Positions 27,527-36,272 of a stretch of 64,000 nt of DNA are shown here, piece after piece. A program made the translations under genes and the position numbers. Source of the stretch: Colwellia sp. C2M11 (GTDB lineage: Bacteria; Pseudomonadota; Gammaproteobacteria; Enterobacterales; Alteromonadaceae); assembly GCF_018860915.1 (NCBI RefSeq), contig NZ_JAHKQD010000053.1:62001-126000 (forward strand). The letters are read 5' to 3'. The first letter of the stretch is position 1; every line of letters begins with the position of its first letter. The notes under the pieces were generated by a model. It was not told the DNA's origin, searched no databases, and saw only the letters and a list, made by a program, of their open reading frames with translations.

Positions 27527-28339
27527 ATGAAATTTGCCTTAATCCAAACAAAAAAGATGGTCGCTAGCTTAATATTACTTGCTAGTTTTAGTACTTTTTC
27601 TGTGCTTGCCAATGGTGAGGTCGGTGAACATGTTAATCACCTTACAGCCAACCTCAAAAAGTATGAAGAAGAAGTAAATTGGTTATCAAGTAAAACAGAA
27701 GGTATTATTGCTGCCTATCAAAAAAGTGGTGCTAAAGCAGCTCATGCAGAAGCATTAATGGAACACTGGGAAGCAGTTGATTTTCATGCAGCTATTGAAA
27801 CCAACTATGTGCTAATATACGCGTCAATTTGGCAAGGTTTGTATGGCGTAAAAGATAGTATTGATAACCAGTCACCTATCGAAAACGTAAAAGTTGAGCA
27901 AGCTAAATTAGAAAAAGCATTATGGCAAGCATTAGGTGCAGTTAAAATGGCTGCTAAATATCAAGACGATGGTTTATTAACCAAAGTTAAAACAACTGTT
28001 GATGCACCAAAAAATTCAATTGAAGCACTAGCAGTAATTGATACCAATTTACATTCTGTTGTAGCAAAATATGCTGAAAAATTAATTGATACTTCAACAA
28101 ATATGGTACATGACACATACCTTAACTTATTTGAAGGTGTTGAAGGCGAACTTATCGCTTTAGATGCAAGTTTAGTTGAAGATTTAGAAAAAGATTTTAA
28201 CGTAACGTTACCAAAAGCAATTAAAGAACAAAAGAGCGTCGAACAAGTACGTGAAATTGTTCTAGCTATGACTCAAAAAATTAGTAAAGCAAAAGCTTTA
28301 TTAGAAAAAAATGCAAAAAACAAAAAGGCTGTATTTTAA
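27527..28339 (+). CDS. Periplasmic helical protein of the iron operon, unknown
   Basis: A 270-aa protein with a signal peptide (about residues 1-28, cleavage likely after VLA). The start at 27527 has an AAGGAAA site 9 bp upstream. A TTG 15 codons upstream has no such site and overlaps the Fur-like box. The mature part is almost entirely helical and rich in Lys, Glu and Ala, with conserved-looking His and acidic residues (HWEAVDFHAAIETNY near 80-95). This hints at a four-helix bundle that may bind metal, loosely like imelysin or cytochrome-type bundles. It ends 3 bp before the substrate-binding protein gene. Function unrecognised; a role in periplasmic iron handling is inferred from context. 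Confidence 0.75.
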   Translation: MKFALIQTKKMVASLILLASFSTFSVLANGEVGEHVNHLTANLKKYEEEVNWLSSKTEGIIAAYQKSGAKAAHAEALMEHWEAVDFHAAIETNYVLIYASIWQGLYGVKDSIDNQSPIENVKVEQAKLEKALWQALGAVKMAAKYQDDGLLTKVKTTVDAPKNSIEALAVIDTNLHSVVAKYAEKLIDTSTNMVHDTYLNLFEGVEGELIALDASLVEDLEKDFNVTLPKAIKEQKSVEQVREIVLAMTQKISKAKALLEKNAKNKKAVF

Positions 28340-28342
28340 GTT

Positions 28343-29380
28343 ATGCAACGTAGAACCTTTATTAAAACACTTTCTTATTTAGGTGCAGCAAGCGCCTTTC
28401 CTTTTTTATCTGCTCGTGGTTTTGCTGCGATAAGTAGTGCTATTCCAGTCGCTGAATTACCGGAATTAAAAGGAGAGTTAACCCTATATCTCGGTAGAGG
28501 TGAAGGTGGTTTATATGAAGATGTTTTAGATGCAATAAAAAAGCGTAATCCTAACTTTAATTTACGCATCCGCCGCGGACCAACAGCCGCTTTAGCAAAT
28601 ATGATCATGGCAGAAGCTAAAGCCGGTGTTAGTCAGGCGGACCTCTTTTGGGCGGTTGATTCTGGTGCTATTGGGCAAGTAGTTGATGCTGGTCTTGCGC
28701 AAAAACTACCTGGTGATTTAACACAACAGTTACAACCTGAATTTCGTTTTAGTCATTGGGCACCTATTTCAGGACGCATTAGAACCCTACCCTATAATCC
28801 TGATCGTATTAGCGCAGCGCAAATTCCTGATAGTATTATGGCCTTACCCGATACTGACTTATCCATTGCTTGGGCGCCAGCTTATGCTTCATTTCAATCT
28901 TTTATTACCGCTATGCGTTTAATTGAAGGTGATAAAGCCACAACACACTGGCTAAAAGGAATGAAAAACAAAACTAAACAATATGCCGGTGAACTTGGTG
29001 TTGTTATGGCCGTTGAACGTGGTGAAGTTGATCTAGGCTTAGCGAACCATTATTACACCCTAAGATTAAAATCAGGTAAACCTGATGCTCGATTAGCATT
29101 AGCATTCACAAAGAATGATGCTGGTTGTTTAATCAATGCTTCCGGCGTACTAGCATTAAAAGAAGGTAAAACGGCGACTGATTTTATTCGCTATTTATTA
29201 TCTAAAGAAGTGCAAACATATTTATCTACCGAAGCTTATGAACTACCTCTCGCGGGTCAGTTACCAACACCTGCTGGTATTCCAAATTTAGCTCAACTTT
29301 CTCCACCTAATGTTGACCTAACTAAGCTTGCTGATTTAAGACCAACAATAAACTTAATGCGTAAAGCTGGCATAATATGA
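28343..29380 (+). CDS. Ferric-iron ABC transporter substrate-binding protein
   Basis: A 345-aa periplasmic binding protein of the FbpA/SfuA family. The N-terminus MQRRTFIKTLSYLGAASAF is a twin-arginine signal. Mature motifs include LTLYLGRGEGGLYEDVLDAI and LFWAVDSGAIGQVVDAGLAQ. A tyrosine pair (ANHYYTLR, residues 237-238) corresponds to the iron-ligating dityrosine of FbpA-type proteins. The Tat signal suggests folding before export. It overlaps the permease gene by 4 bp (ATGA). Confidence 0.88.
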   Translation: MQRRTFIKTLSYLGAASAFPFLSARGFAAISSAIPVAELPELKGELTLYLGRGEGGLYEDVLDAIKKRNPNFNLRIRRGPTAALANMIMAEAKAGVSQADLFWAVDSGAIGQVVDAGLAQKLPGDLTQQLQPEFRFSHWAPISGRIRTLPYNPDRISAAQIPDSIMALPDTDLSIAWAPAYASFQSFITAMRLIEGDKATTHWLKGMKNKTKQYAGELGVVMAVERGEVDLGLANHYYTLRLKSGKPDARLALAFTKNDAGCLINASGVLALKEGKTATDFIRYLLSKEVQTYLSTEAYELPLAGQLPTPAGIPNLAQLSPPNVDLTKLADLRPTINLMRKAGII

Positions 29381-30897
29381 CCCGTTGGCCATTATCGTAT
29401 ACTATTTCTTTAGTTATTGCTTTATTAGCTTTTTTTCCCGTTATTATTCTATTTGCGTTGGCATCTGACAGCGTACAAATGTTTGATATTCGAAACCTAG
29501 AAATATTAAGCAATACCTTATTGTTAATGCTATTCACCGCTGTGGGCGCGGTACTCATAGGTGTACCATTAGCGTTACTCGTTACCTATGTAAAAATTCC
29601 ATGGCGAAAGTTTTGGTTAATTCTGTTAGCAGCACCACTTGCCCTACCTAGCTATTTAGGCGCGTTTACTTTTTATGCCGCATTTGGCACTGGCGGCGAA
29701 ATAGAAAATGTCACCGGAATCGCCACACCTGCACTTAATGGTTTATTGGGCTCTAGCGTTATCATGGCTTTATATACCTATCCATTCGTTTTATTGAGTA
29801 CGCGCGCAGCGTTAAGTAGTTTAGACGCGAGTCAAGTTTATGCTGCAAGAACGTTAGGAATGCCACTACTATCAAGCATATGGCATGTAGTATTGCCTCG
29901 TATTCGTAATGGTATAGCAGCAGGTACATTACTCGCTGCCATGTACGCGTTGTCTGATTTTGGCACTCCAGCCATTATGGGATTAGATACCTTTACCCGT
30001 GAAATTTATGTTGAATACAACTCTTTTGGTTTAAGCCAAGCGGCTATGTTGTCTTTACAGTTATTAGTAGTCGTTGGGTTAATTTTATACTTAGAATCAA
30101 AAGTTAAAGGTAGTCAAGAGCCTCCAGGTCGACACTTAACTTTTTGGCCTAAACCTTGGCAAGCTAATTTATTATTATTAACAACTTTACCAATAGTGAT
30201 GTTAGCAATTGTTCTGCCACTTGCAATTTTCTCTTTATGGTTATGGCGTGAAGGCACTGGTAACTTTGATTTTACTTATGCATTAAACTCCGCTTATGCA
30301 TCCTTATTAGCCGCATTTTTTGCCGTAATATTGGCTTTACCTTTAGCTTATGCAGCGATTAAAGGTACAATGGGTCGTATTATGGAGCGGATAACCTTTA
30401 TTGGTTTTGGTATCCCGGGCATAGTAATGGGTACAGCCTTAATCTATGCAGGTTTACAATTACCATTTTTATACCAAACACTCGCTTTATTGATATTAGC
30501 TTACGTATTAAGATTTTTACCGCTAGCCGTAGGTACAATACGCAGCTCTACCGAAAGCTTAGACGGCTCACTAGTAAACGCAGCACGCGTACTAGGGGCT
30601 AGTCCAAAAGAAGCCTATCAACGTATTACTTTGCCCTTAACAATGCGTGGCATAGTTGCCGGAGGTGCTTTAGTTTTTCTTGAAGTAATGCGTGAATTAC
30701 CAGCCACCTTGCTACTTGGCCCTATTGAATTTGAAACCTTAGCGACTTATTTATGGCGTGTCTATGAAGCCGGTTATTTTGGTCGAGCTGCCATTCCAGG
30801 TTTAATATTAATTTTCATATCAGCGCTAGGTTTAGCGCTTATGTTTAGTACAGAACGCTGGAATAGTGTTGAATTAAATGAGGAAGAACAGCGTTAA
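29377..30897 (+). CDS. Ferric-iron ABC transporter permease (FbpB-like)
   Basis: A 506-aa protein with about 12 membrane helices in two homologous halves. Each has the ABC inner-membrane permease EAA loop, for example AARTLGMPLLSSIWHVVLPRI near 165-185 and AARVLGASPKEAYQRITLPL near 405-425. Fused-duplicated permeases of this size are typical of Fbp/Hit/Sfu iron importers. Its start overlaps the binding-protein stop, and its stop overlaps the ATPase start, indicating tight translational coupling. Confidence 0.92.
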   Translation: MTRWPLSYTISLVIALLAFFPVIILFALASDSVQMFDIRNLEILSNTLLLMLFTAVGAVLIGVPLALLVTYVKIPWRKFWLILLAAPLALPSYLGAFTFYAAFGTGGEIENVTGIATPALNGLLGSSVIMALYTYPFVLLSTRAALSSLDASQVYAARTLGMPLLSSIWHVVLPRIRNGIAAGTLLAAMYALSDFGTPAIMGLDTFTREIYVEYNSFGLSQAAMLSLQLLVVVGLILYLESKVKGSQEPPGRHLTFWPKPWQANLLLLTTLPIVMLAIVLPLAIFSLWLWREGTGNFDFTYALNSAYASLLAAFFAVILALPLAYAAIKGTMGRIMERITFIGFGIPGIVMGTALIYAGLQLPFLYQTLALLILAYVLRFLPLAVGTIRSSTESLDGSLVNAARVLGASPKEAYQRITLPLTMRGIVAGGALVFLEVMRELPATLLLGPIEFETLATYLWRVYEAGYFGRAAIPGLILIFISALGLALMFSTERWNSVELNEEEQR

Positions 30898-31910
30898 TGC
30901 TCACAATCAATAACTTATCAATCAAGTATGGTCATACGACCGTAATAGACAATTTAAATTTAGAATTAGCTAGCGATGAAATACTCATGCTAGTGGGCCC
31001 TACTGGCTGTGGTAAATCAACAATTTTAAAAGCACTTGCCGGTTTAATACCTATTGCGCAAGGTGAAGTATTCCATAAAAGTTGGACCGCCAATGTAAAA
31101 CAACAGATTGCCCCTGAAAAACGTAATGTCGGTATGGTGTTCCAGGATTTCGCCCTATTTCCACATTTAACCGTTGAAAAAAACATTGGCTTTCGATTAA
31201 CTGACACTACTCAAGCTGACCGATGGATAAAAACCCTAGGCTTAGAAGCTTTTCGTCATGTTAAACCAAGTAACTTATCAGGTGGTCAAAAACAACGCGT
31301 TGCATTAGCACGAACGCTAGCGCATCAACCTGCGTTTATTTTATTAGATGAGCCATTATCTAATTTAGATGCCGCGCTAAAAGACGACCTACGCTGGGAA
31401 ATTCGTACCGCATTAAAAACCGCCGGTATTCCCGCTATTTGGGTAACTCATGATCAAGAAGAAGCCTTATCTGTTGGCGATCGTATTGGTGTATTGCGCG
31501 CAGGAAAATTAGAGCAAATTGACAAACCTGAGTTTTGTTATAGCCACCCTGTTAATCGCTTTGTTGCACGTTTTTTAGGAGAAGCAAATTTTCTTTCCGC
31601 TGAAATCGCGACAGGAAAAAACCTAATTGTGTCAGATATCGGTTTTGAACAAGTAGTAGAGCACGCACAACTGAGTGGCCATGTTGATTTATTATTACGA
31701 CCAGAAGATCTTTTAGTACAAGAAGATGAGCAAGGTAATGGCAAAATAGTATCAATGCGTTATGAAGGAAGTAGTCGTTTATATCAAGTTGAAATAGGTG
31801 AAAAATTACTTAAGATAAGAACTCACCACGACGTAAGTTTGCAGCAAGGACAATCAGTGAGTGTAAAAATAACAACAACCAGACCTTTAACAGTATTTGA
31901 ACAATTATAA
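30897..31910 (+). CDS. Ferric-iron ABC transporter ATPase (FbpC-like)
   Basis: A 337-aa ABC ATPase with Walker A GPTGCGKST (about 34-42), Q-loop VFQDFALFPH, signature LSGGQKQR, Walker B FILLDEPLSNLD and switch H-loop WVTHDQEEA. The C-terminal ~110 residues form the TOBE-type regulatory domain (LLLRPEDLL) common to FbpC/PotA-like importers. It is the last gene of the operon and powers the transporter. Confidence 0.93.
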   Translation: MLTINNLSIKYGHTTVIDNLNLELASDEILMLVGPTGCGKSTILKALAGLIPIAQGEVFHKSWTANVKQQIAPEKRNVGMVFQDFALFPHLTVEKNIGFRLTDTTQADRWIKTLGLEAFRHVKPSNLSGGQKQRVALARTLAHQPAFILLDEPLSNLDAALKDDLRWEIRTALKTAGIPAIWVTHDQEEALSVGDRIGVLRAGKLEQIDKPEFCYSHPVNRFVARFLGEANFLSAEIATGKNLIVSDIGFEQVVEHAQLSGHVDLLLRPEDLLVQEDEQGNGKIVSMRYEGSSRLYQVEIGEKLLKIRTHHDVSLQQGQSVSVKITTTRPLTVFEQL

Positions 31911-31980
31911 ATACGGTTAAAGCTTTTAATAAAACGTTATTTTTCCTATTTATCACTATATAAATTAAGACTTAGTTAGC

Positions 31981-33045
31981 TTAACTCGTGACTGTTTTTT
32001 CTGCTAACACAACACGATTACGCCCGTTGTTTTTTGCTTTATAAAGCGCTTGATCAGCTGATTTATATAAAGCATCAAACGACACTCTATTTTCAGATGT
32101 ACATGTTAAACCAATGCTTGCTGTTATTTTAACGCATGAGTTATCAGGCAAGTTAATCGCTAACTCTTCAATCGTTTTCTTTATGCGATGAGCAATAACT
32201 TCCGCCTCTTCTAAAGAAGTGTTAGGCAATATTCCAATATACTCTTCCCCACCTAAACGAGCCACACAGTCAACATCTCTAAGCTCAGATTTAATAGCAT
32301 TAGCGCACTCAATAATTAAAACATCTCCCACATCATGACCAAAGCTATCGTTTACTAATTTAAAGTTATCTAGATCAAGAATAAATACACAAAGATCTTG
32401 TTTATGCCTTTTATACAGTGCGATGTAAAGGTTAAAGGAAGACATTAACCCACGTCGGTTAAGCAAAGATGTTAGTGCATCCGTTTTAGCCTGCTTAGCC
32501 AATAGGTGTATCATTTTCGTTCTATTATCCGCATAGGCCCATGCGAGTATTGTGCCGCAAGTTAATGCTCCCGCAGCTGCTACAATACCATAAATATTAA
32601 AGCCCTTTTCAGGGTAATAAACAGAAAAATAAATAAGCGCAACAACAAACAACACATTAAGAAATATTGAAAGGATAAAAGCCTTTTTTTTCTCTAATAA
32701 TAAGAAACAAATAAAGGGGAATAACGACAACCAAACAACGTATCCATTAGCAGAGGGGCTAGCAAAAGTGCCAACCATAACAACTAAAGCAACCGTCACA
32801 ATTCCTAAAATAACGGGCCATAATTGGGCCGGCCTTTTTGTTTCTATACGGTGTATTATAAATAATACAATAGCGCCAATAGCTTCAACAGCACTATCCA
32901 AATACAAATCGAATAAAAAATAATCAATAAAAGAAAACAGCAGTAAGAATGAGCAACCAATAAAAGAGCCAATAAAAATAAAACGCCGATATCCTTCAAC
33001 ATCAGCTAAATCATCTGTATAAATGTTATGCAAATGTTCTTTCAT
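31981..33045 (-). CDS. Membrane diguanylate cyclase (GGDEF)
   Basis: A 354-aa protein with about six N-terminal membrane helices (residues about 20-170) and a GGDEF domain. The active-site motif is GGEEY at 265-269, a catalytically accepted variant. An inhibitory I-site RxxD (RDVD, 256-259) is present, so feedback inhibition by c-di-GMP is expected. The membrane part has no recognisable ligand-binding fold (MASE-like organisation is possible). No EAL or PilZ gene is adjacent. Confidence 0.92.
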   Translation of the reverse strand: MKEHLHNIYTDDLADVEGYRRFIFIGSFIGCSFLLLFSFIDYFLFDLYLDSAVEAIGAIVLFIIHRIETKRPAQLWPVILGIVTVALVVMVGTFASPSANGYVVWLSLFPFICFLLLEKKKAFILSIFLNVLFVVALIYFSVYYPEKGFNIYGIVAAAGALTCGTILAWAYADNRTKMIHLLAKQAKTDALTSLLNRRGLMSSFNLYIALYKRHKQDLCVFILDLDNFKLVNDSFGHDVGDVLIIECANAIKSELRDVDCVARLGGEEYIGILPNTSLEEAEVIAHRIKKTIEELAINLPDNSCVKITASIGLTCTSENRVSFDALYKSADQALYKAKNNGRNRVVLAEKTVTS

Positions 33046-33195
33046 TTATTTCCTAACTCAGCTCTGTATTTAAAAAACAATATAATGATTCTATTTATAG
33101 GGGATAATAACACTACGGCACACAATTATTGTAAAAAAAAGGAATATTTTGACCTTTAACTGATTAACTGTGCATTACTGTAGCTGAAACTTCAT

Positions 33196-34422
33196 TTATT
33201 TTCTTCTCGATTTAGTTGGCTTCTTACTGTTTTTCTTAACCTGTTTTTTGATCGCCTTTTTAACAGGCTTAACCACTTTTGAAAATTCTTTATGAAAAGG
33301 CTGTTCGATAACAACCGGGATAACTTGCCCTATGCTATTTTCAATATTATTTAACTGTCTTACATCATTTTCTACAGCAAATGATATGGCCATACCATTT
33401 TTACCAGCACGAGCCGTTCGGCCAATGCGGTGTATATAGTTTCTTGGATCTTCAGGAAGATTATAGTTAATTACTAACGTAATATTATCAACATCAATAC
33501 CACGAGCAGCAACATCAGTCGCTACTAACACTCTTAAATTAGCATCTTTAAAGTTCTGTAACGCTTCCTCTCTCACTGCTTGTGTTTTACCACTGTGCAA
33601 GCTAGCAGCCGTTATTGACGCTTTTTCTAGTGCTTTAACAATAATATCTGCACCATACTTTGTTTTACAAAAAATGAGTACTTTTTCATAGGCAGAATTT
33701 TCGAGAATATTAAATAACAAAGGTACTTTATTCGCTTTTTCAAGTTGATATACACTTTGATTAACCAAGTCAATGGTAACGGTTTCAGCCGCTATTTGAA
33801 TTTTTGTTGGATTATTTAAGATAGCCTCAGCAAGTATTTCTATTTCCGCAGGCATGGTTGCTGAGAACAAAAGCGTTTGTCGGCTTTTCGGCAGTTTAGA
33901 TATAATGGTTTGAACATCTTTAAAAAAGCCCATATCTAACATAGTATCGGCTTCATCTAGCACAAACACTTCTAACGCTTTAAAGTTTATATCGCCCGTT
34001 TCAATTAAATCTAATAACCTTCCAGGGGTTGCCACTAAAATATCAAGTCCAGCTGCGATAGCGTCAACTTGACCTTGTCTTCCTACACCACCATAAACAA
34101 CCTTAGTTTTAAGTTCTAAACCCTCAGAATAATCATCAATATTTTCCATTATTTGCGAAGCAAGTTCTCGGGTAGGGGTTAAGATAAGCGAACGTGTGCT
34201 CTTAGCCTTAATATCTATTTTATTGCGTCCAAATTTATTGATAATAGGCAATGAAAAGGCCGCAGTTTTTCCTGTTCCTGTTTGCGCTATACCAAGCAGA
34301 TCATCCCCATTAATAAGGGCTGGAATACATTCTTTTTGGATCGGTGTAGGCTGTTTATAACCTTTAAGATTAACACGGTCAATAATTGACTCTAAAAGTG
34401 AAAATGCTTGAAATTCTGACAT
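33196..34422 (-). CDS. DEAD-box RNA helicase (RhlE-type)
   Basis: A 408-aa ATP-dependent RNA helicase. It has the Q motif (KQPTPIQ), Walker A AQTGTGKT (46-53), PTREL, DEAD (156-159), SAT (in LLFSATMPAE) and HRIGRTARAG. The C-terminus is a short Lys-rich tail (about 375-408) that probably helps RNA binding, as in RhlE and SrmB-type proteins. Such helicases aid ribosome assembly and RNA decay in the cold, which suits a marine psychrophile. It is transcribed alone. Confidence 0.93.
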   Translation of the reverse strand: MSEFQAFSLLESIIDRVNLKGYKQPTPIQKECIPALINGDDLLGIAQTGTGKTAAFSLPIINKFGRNKIDIKAKSTRSLILTPTRELASQIMENIDDYSEGLELKTKVVYGGVGRQGQVDAIAAGLDILVATPGRLLDLIETGDINFKALEVFVLDEADTMLDMGFFKDVQTIISKLPKSRQTLLFSATMPAEIEILAEAILNNPTKIQIAAETVTIDLVNQSVYQLEKANKVPLLFNILENSAYEKVLIFCKTKYGADIIVKALEKASITAASLHSGKTQAVREEALQNFKDANLRVLVATDVAARGIDVDNITLVINYNLPEDPRNYIHRIGRTARAGKNGMAISFAVENDVRQLNNIENSIGQVIPVVIEQPFHKEFSKVVKPVKKAIKKQVKKNSKKPTKSRRK

Positions 34423-34724
34423 GCTGGCTCGGTATACTTTAATTGATAGCCTACTATTCTAACAGAATGCTTTAACATGGTTAAGATGTATTAAAATAGG
34501 CTTGCTAACGCTCCCTTAACGTACGTGTAAGATTAATTTAGTTAAATAAACCACTATATAGTGGTAATCACCATTTAGTTTGTTAATATTTTATATTATA
34601 AAACATATTAAAAATACAACGCCTATTAAAATCCTTTTAAATCAAACACATAAAACATTGGCATAATTACTGTTATAAGAACCTTATCAATCAATAAACT
34701 ATAATAAAAATACAGGATACTGAC
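34423..34724. other. Divergent intergenic region with perfect palindrome
   Basis: About 300 bp between the helicase and the His-repeat protein gene. It contains the perfect 16-bp palindrome ACCACTATATAGTGGT at 34550-34565, a strong candidate operator for an unidentified dimeric regulator acting on one or both divergent genes. The rest is AT-rich and no ORF is seen. Confidence 0.5.
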
Positions 34725-35813
34725 ATGAACAGCATAACCAAAAATATAACTAAAAACATAAGCAAAACATTAATACTTTGCGCGATACTGGCTTCTTCCT
34801 CATTAGTGTTTGCAGCATCAAACCCCGTCATCAGTGAAGTTGAGTACGAACTAAACGATATTGAAAACCTCTCGTTAGACTTTGATCATACTAAAATTAG
34901 TATTACAGCAAACGAAAGTGACTTAATTTTACTTAGCATGGAACAAAAGCTAAAAAAAGGTAAGGCTGAGTATTGTTTACAAAAATTCACAAAAGACCAT
35001 AGCAGTAGCACATTAAAACTATCGGCTGAAATTAAAGAATTGAGTGTTTGGGGAAGTAATTGTTCTGTTGAACGTAAGCTTGTTATTCAACTTGGCAAAG
35101 GAAGCATAAATAATCTACTTATCAAGCATTCACATGGTTCAATGACTCTTGATAACGCCAGTTACAGTGAACTTACATTAAATGCTAGTCATACTGAGGT
35201 AGATATCGCCAATTTACAAGCAAAGCAAGCTGAGTTGGAATTACACCATGGTCGTTTAGCTATTAAAACGATCAATGCAGATCAATTAATTCTTAATGGT
35301 AGCCATAGTACTTTAGATATTGATAAGGCCGTAGGCAATAAAATGGAAGCGCAGTGGCGTCATGGCAAGGCTGATATTGAAGAGAGTCAATTTGACCAAG
35401 TTGAGTTTGATAGTGCTCATTCAAAAATTGATTTTGTAAAACATAAAGGCCAAATGACGGACGTTGAAGCTGCGCATAGTAATATTCGCGTCAATACAAC
35501 AGACTCAGAACGTATCGTATTAAGTAATAAGCATGGACCAATATACTATGAAGGTGATGCTAAATTTATAAAGGCAAAAAATGCGCATGGGCAAATCAGC
35601 TTAACACAAACATCGTCAGCAAGATTTGAAATTGAAGGACGAAACTCACATGGTAATATCGTTGTTAAAGTGCCTACTGAAAGCACCTATCAGTATTCTT
35701 TAGACTCAGACGATAAATCTTTCTTTACTAAAGCTACGCAAGCTGAGACCGAAAGTAAAAGCCAAATTAACTTAAAAGTTTCTCATGGAAAAGGCGTTGT
35801 TAAAGAAATTTAG
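34725..35813 (+). CDS. Exported protein with His-rich beta repeats (DUF4097-like)
   Basis: A 362-aa protein with a signal peptide (about 1-30). From about residue 120 to the end it contains roughly eleven short beta repeats of 18-24 residues. Each has an H-G or H-S/T dipeptide at the turn: HSHGSM, ASHTEV, HHGRLA, GSHSTL, RHGKAD, AHSKID, AHSNIR, KHGPIY, AHGQIS, NSHGNI, SHGKGV. This pattern resembles the parallel beta-helix or DUF4097-type domains of putative adhesins. The regularly placed His residues would stack along one face, suggesting metal binding. No enzymatic motif is seen and the function is unknown. Confidence 0.72.
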   Translation: MNSITKNITKNISKTLILCAILASSSLVFAASNPVISEVEYELNDIENLSLDFDHTKISITANESDLILLSMEQKLKKGKAEYCLQKFTKDHSSSTLKLSAEIKELSVWGSNCSVERKLVIQLGKGSINNLLIKHSHGSMTLDNASYSELTLNASHTEVDIANLQAKQAELELHHGRLAIKTINADQLILNGSHSTLDIDKAVGNKMEAQWRHGKADIEESQFDQVEFDSAHSKIDFVKHKGQMTDVEAAHSNIRVNTTDSERIVLSNKHGPIYYEGDAKFIKAKNAHGQISLTQTSSARFEIEGRNSHGNIVVKVPTESTYQYSLDSDDKSFFTKATQAETESKSQINLKVSHGKGVVKEI

Positions 35814-36160
35814 CGGTTAGACTTAGTAACTAGTTTACTATCTAAGCACAAGTACAAGTACATCACTGTTATAAATAAGATCTGAGCCGTTTTAAACATA
35901 AAATGAATTATACAAAGCGTATAAATGCATTAATTCGGCTCAACCCTCGTTTAACTTTTATATCTTTTAAACTAACATGGCTTGAATTAAAGTAAAATCA
36001 CACGAAATTCTGACGTATACTTTAATGAATAGCGAATGCTTCAACCTACTTAAAGTCTATTCAAGCAATTTTTTAAACAACCGCACGCAAACAATAGTCG
36101 CGAAAAGTAATTAAATAATAATTAAAAAATAATTCAGTAACCAAACGCTCAGCCTCCTTT
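35814..36160. other. Intergenic region holding a REP-like palindrome
   Basis: About 350 bp after the His-repeat gene. It contains the palindromic element at 35884-35941 (listed separately) and otherwise AT-rich DNA with no ORF. It borders the phased operators of the SatD gene. Confidence 0.45.
35884..35941. repeat. REP-like palindrome GAGCCG...CGGCTC
   Basis: GAGCCG at the left and CGGCTC at the right bound an imperfect palindrome containing AATGAATTATAC and GTATAAATGCATTAATT. The same design occurs at 44278-44335 (CAGAGCC...GGTTCTG), so both belong to one dispersed repeat family. Confidence 0.6.
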
Positions 36161-36164
36161 GTTT

Positions 36165-36240
36165 TTTTAGCTATAAAAGGCTAAAACCAACAATTTAGCC
36201 ATAAAAGGCTAAATTTGCATTATTAGCCAAAAAAGACTAA
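36165..36240. promoter_or_regulatory. Three phased palindromes before satD-like gene
   Basis: Three inverted repeats are visible: TTTTAGC-N8-GCTAAAA (36165-36186), AATTTAGCC-N6-GGCTAAATT (36192-36215) and TTAGCC-N6-GACTAA (36223-36240). Their centres are 36175.5, 36203.5 and 36231.5, exactly 28 bp apart. The array ends about 30 bp before the GTG start. It looks like a cooperative operator, most simply bound by the HTH-bearing SatD-family protein itself. Two more copies lie at 43979-44024. Confidence 0.7.
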
Positions 36241-36272
36241 ATTACACTCTATGTGTAGCAAGGAATTTTAAT

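Noticed and set aside
36165-36240. CRISPR-like array (regular 28-bp spacing)
   Set aside because: The repeats are palindromes with almost no unique spacer (about 5-7 bp between neighbours), there are only three, and no cas gene is near. They fit an operator array better.
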